Below are positions 6,466 through 8,155 of a stretch of 8,155 nucleotides of DNA, piece after piece; the first letter of the stretch is position 1, and every line of letters starts with the position of its first letter. A program made the translations under genes and the position numbers. Origin of the DNA: Phycisphaerales bacterium (GTDB taxonomy: Bacteria > Planctomycetota > Phycisphaerae > Sedimentisphaerales > Anaerohalosphaeraceae); NCBI GenBank assembly GCA_003152975.1, contig PMBP01000491.1:1-8155 (forward strand). The letters are read 5' to 3'. The notes below the pieces were generated by a model. It searched no databases. It was not told where the DNA came from and saw only the letters and a program-made list of their open reading frames with translations.

Positions 6466-6861
6466 TTGAAACAATTGGGTTTATCGCGGGATCAGCGGAT
6501 CCGGATTGCGGCGAAGTACCGGGGCAGGATTCGCTATAAGTACAGTGTTGGCAATGACTTAATTCGATTATGTGGGGGGAGTTCGGATCGGGGGTATTTT
6601 AGAATTGCCGTGGGGGCCAGCAAAGGGTGCGGGGCTGCCGTTATGCGAAATCGGCTCAAACGGATGGGGCGGGAAGTATTACGAATTCACCAAGGTATCC
6701 TGGCTCCAGGGATGGACTATTTGTTAATCTTTACGCCGGTATCGCCGAAGAAAAAGAGCGATAAGTCGATTGTTTATAAAAACTTACGCTTTGCTGACCT
6801 GGAAACGATGATCGTGGGGCTTTTGGATCGGCTCAAAACGAAAATGGCGTCACAGGTTTAG
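6466..6861 (+). CDS. rnpA: RNase P protein component
   Basis: The 131-residue basic protein is the cofactor of the RNase P ribozyme, which removes the 5' leader from tRNA precursors. The diagnostic RNR block is clear: VGASKGCGAAVMRNRLKRMGRE (49-70), with Arg61-Asn62-Arg63 and Lys65-Arg66. It is preceded by LSRDQRIRIAAKYRGR, the usual N-terminal helix, and by FRIAVGAS, the central strand. The length is normal. The start is TTG at 6466; the frame is open only back to a TAG at 6427 and contains no ATG, GTG or closer TTG, and the family N-terminus aligns with this start. A weak GGGG lies 8 bases upstream. rpmH, the usual neighbour, is not in the 215 bases upstream on either strand. The gene looks more AT-rich than the neighbouring hyf operon. 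The basic tail KTKMASQV is not conserved in the family as far as I know. Confidence 0.93.
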   Translation: MKQLGLSRDQRIRIAAKYRGRIRYKYSVGNDLIRLCGGSSDRGYFRIAVGASKGCGAAVMRNRLKRMGREVLRIHQGILAPGMDYLLIFTPVSPKKKSDKSIVYKNLRFADLETMIVGLLDRLKTKMASQV

Positions 6862-6906
6862 CGTAGCTCGTTCCTGACAAGGCATTATAGACGTGGAGTT
6901 CGGCCG

Positions 6907-7167
6907 GTGTCGCAGGCAGGAAAACTGGTATCGATCGGATTGGCCGCCAAGCAGGCGGGCGTTAGCCGTCAGACCTTGCAGTATTACATCATGCTGGGGC
7001 TGATCGAGCCGACCGAGTCCACGCCCACGGGACGGAGGCAATTTGACGAATCCACGATTCACAGAGTGAAGTTGATCAGGAAGTTAAACGATTCGGGCTA
7101 TACTCTTCGCGCCATCCGGGAATTATTCCTTTCCGGACACGAATTCAAAGGATCTTCCCATGAGTGA
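6907..7167 (+). CDS. Short MerR-like DNA-binding protein
   Basis: The 86-residue protein is essentially one MerR-type winged-helix domain: VSIGLAAKQAGVSRQTLQYY (8-27), wing MLGLIEPTESTPTGRRQFDE (29-48), then IHRVKLIRKLNDSGYTLRAIRELF (51-74). It lacks the dimerisation coiled coil and effector-binding domain of classical MerR proteins, ending 12 residues after the domain. The start is GTG with GGAG 8 bases upstream. It lies 45 bases after rnpA, with no terminator visible between, and its stop overlaps the ATG of the MlaD-family gene by 8 bases (ATGAGTGA), so the two are probably translationally coupled. A role in regulating the downstream envelope-transport genes is inferred from this coupling only; its ligand and target are unknown. 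Confidence 0.85.
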   Translation: MSQAGKLVSIGLAAKQAGVSRQTLQYYIMLGLIEPTESTPTGRRQFDESTIHRVKLIRKLNDSGYTLRAIRELFLSGHEFKGSSHE

Positions 7168-8077
7168 TTACACGACCAGTCAACGACGATTGAACATGAT
7201 CGTCGGCAGCTTTGTGATCATCGGATTCGCCGCGTTTTTGTGGATGATTTTCATTTTCGGCGAACTCCCGATCGCCGTCACCGAACTGCGGTCATTTCGC
7301 GTGGTGGTCAGTTTCCCAGAGGCGCCGGGAATCCAGCAGAACACGCCGATTTACTATTGTGGATACCAGGTGGGACGGGTGGTCAATGTCATGGCCCCCG
7401 AACCGGTGAAAAACCGGAAAGAGGGCGATCCGCATCACGAGGTAAAGGTGACTTTGGCGATTCAAAATACATACAAAACGATTCCCTCCAATGTTGATAT
7501 CGTGGTCGTCAAACGGAGCATGGGCAGCAGCTACATCGACCTGCAGGTGGACGATAAGCGGGCGCTCGAGCCGGTTGATCCGGCCAATTCGGCCACAGCC
7601 TACCTGTACGACGGGATTCCCGTCCGCAAGGGCGTCACCGGTATGAACAGCGAGTTTTTCCCGAAGGAGACGCGACTGAAGATGGAGAATCTGATGGATT
7701 CGATTACCCAACTGGCCAAGAACGCCAACGATGTTGTGGGCGATCCGGAAACCAAGGTCAGCGTCAAGTCGGCCGTCGCCAATGTCCGCGACGCGACCGA
7801 ACAGGCCAAGGACACCCTGGCGTCGATCCGGAAACTGTCCGACAAGGGGACGGTGGCGGTGGAAGATATTGCGGCCAATGTCAGCGTGTCGTTGCGGGAG
7901 CTGCAGCAGGTGCTGGTTCGGGTCCGGGAAGGGAATGGAACGGCGGCGCAACTGCTCAACGACGGGCGGCTGTATGAGAACCTGCTCGACAGCAGCCAGG
8001 AGTTACAGTCGGCGCTGGAGCAGTTGAAGTTTCTGGCGGCCGATGCCCGGGAGAAGGGCATCAAGCTGAAGTGGTAG
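7160..8077 (+). CDS. MlaD/Mce-family lipid-transport substrate-binding protein
   Basis: This 305-residue protein has a short cytoplasmic N-terminus, one membrane anchor (about 13-34) and then an MlaD/Mce domain (about 45-132): FRVVVSFPEAPGIQQNTPIYYCGYQVGRV... and TIPSNVDIVVVKRSMGSSYIDLQV. A polar insertion (about 81-94, PVKNRKEGDPHHE) breaks the domain between strands. Residues about 165-300 are mostly helical and end in the Mce-type motif GNGTAAQLLNDGRLYENLLDSSQEL. Proteins of this family form hexameric rings that carry phospholipids or other hydrophobic molecules across the envelope with an MlaE permease and MlaF ATPase. Neither is seen upstream, so they may follow on the right. AAGGA about 8 bases before the ATG supports the start. 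Family assignment is strong; substrate and orthology to E. coli MlaD are not established. Confidence 0.92.
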   Translation: MSDYTTSQRRLNMIVGSFVIIGFAAFLWMIFIFGELPIAVTELRSFRVVVSFPEAPGIQQNTPIYYCGYQVGRVVNVMAPEPVKNRKEGDPHHEVKVTLAIQNTYKTIPSNVDIVVVKRSMGSSYIDLQVDDKRALEPVDPANSATAYLYDGIPVRKGVTGMNSEFFPKETRLKMENLMDSITQLAKNANDVVGDPETKVSVKSAVANVRDATEQAKDTLASIRKLSDKGTVAVEDIAANVSVSLRELQQVLVRVREGNGTAAQLLNDGRLYENLLDSSQELQSALEQLKFLAADAREKGIKLKW

Positions 8078-8104
8078 AGACCGCCAGCGAGCGAAACGGG
8101 CGAA

Positions 8105-8110
8105 AGGAGG
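8105..8110 (+). promoter_or_regulatory. Strong Shine-Dalgarno of the gene at the right edge
   Basis: AGGAGG is followed by eight bases and ATG at 8119, close to ideal. It is the main reason to call a gene from only 12 codons. Confidence 0.7.
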
Positions 8111-8118
8111 TTGTTACG

Positions 8119-8155
8119 ATGGGGCGATCCGATTACGATCGAAAGTTGCGGTTTT
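8119..8155 (+). CDS. Start of an unidentified gene downstream of the MlaD-family gene (cut by the right edge)
   Basis: Twelve codons are visible, MGRSDYDRKLRF, beginning 41 bases after the MlaD-family stop behind a strong AGGAGG. The short spacing and same direction suggest the same operon, so an Mla-type permease, ATPase or other envelope protein is plausible. The visible residues are too few to identify a family. Confidence 0.55.
   Translation, partial: MGRSDYDRKLRF

Noticed and set aside
6862..6906. Terminator or promoter between rnpA and the MerR-like gene
   Set aside because: There is no stem followed by a T run. A TATAGA at 6886-6891 resembles a -10 box but has no -35 at a suitable distance.
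7292..7951. Minus-strand open frame of 219 codons inside the MlaD-family gene
   Set aside because: It is antisense to a conserved Mce protein, has no ribosome site and no recognisable domain.
1..8155. CRISPR arrays, insertion sequences, prophage or attachment sites
   Set aside because: I saw no spaced direct repeats, transposase, integrase or tRNA-linked repeats; the region looks like ordinary chromosomal operons.

Overview
The window holds two divergently transcribed gene groups separated by a 215-base control region (about 6251-6465). The diderm-type MlaD/Mce protein and the membrane complex point to a Gram-negative-type bacterium of moderately high GC. A fused HTH-EIIA regulator and a MerR-like/MlaD pair would fit a Planctomycetota-like (for example Phycisphaerae) genome, but that is a weak inference and no phylogenetic marker in the window settles it.

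Minus strand (6250 down to 1): a tightly packed operon reading EIIA regulator - hyfB - hyfC - hyfE - hyfF - hyfG, cut off by the left edge. The five hyf genes encode the membrane arm and the catalytic-subunit homologue of a group 4 (formate hydrogenlyase / hydrogenase-4 type) energy-converting complex, evolutionarily related to respiratory complex I. Two antiporter-like ion-pumping subunits (HyfB, HyfF), the NuoH-like anchor (HyfC) and a NuoK-containing subunit (HyfE) would form the ion-translocating arm. HyfG is a fused NuoC-NuoD-like subunit. Its last visible residues, at the place where true [NiFe] hydrogenases carry the RxCGxC nickel-binding motif, read TLAGDT: both cysteines are missing. 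The complex is therefore probably not a hydrogenase but one of the energy-converting hydrogenase-related (Ehr) complexes whose substrate is unknown. HyfA and HyfD homologues are absent from the visible part; the small NuoB-like and ferredoxin-like subunits would be expected beyond the left edge.

The first gene of that operon fuses an excisionase/MerR-like DNA-binding domain to a PTS EIIA (PtsN/EIIA-Fru type) domain that keeps its phosphorylatable histidine. Upstream lies a good sigma70-type promoter with a perfect dyad inside its -35/-10 spacer and a second dyad over the predicted transcription start. Together these suggest an autoregulated, phosphorylation-responsive switch controlling a cryptic proton- or sodium-pumping complex. 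This is the most interesting part of the window.

Plus strand (6466-8155): rnpA (protein subunit of RNase P, TTG start, without its usual rpmH neighbour), a one-domain MerR-like regulator, an MlaD/Mce-family lipid-transport protein overlapping it by 8 bases, and the first 12 codons of another gene with a strong Shine-Dalgarno sequence, cut by the right edge.
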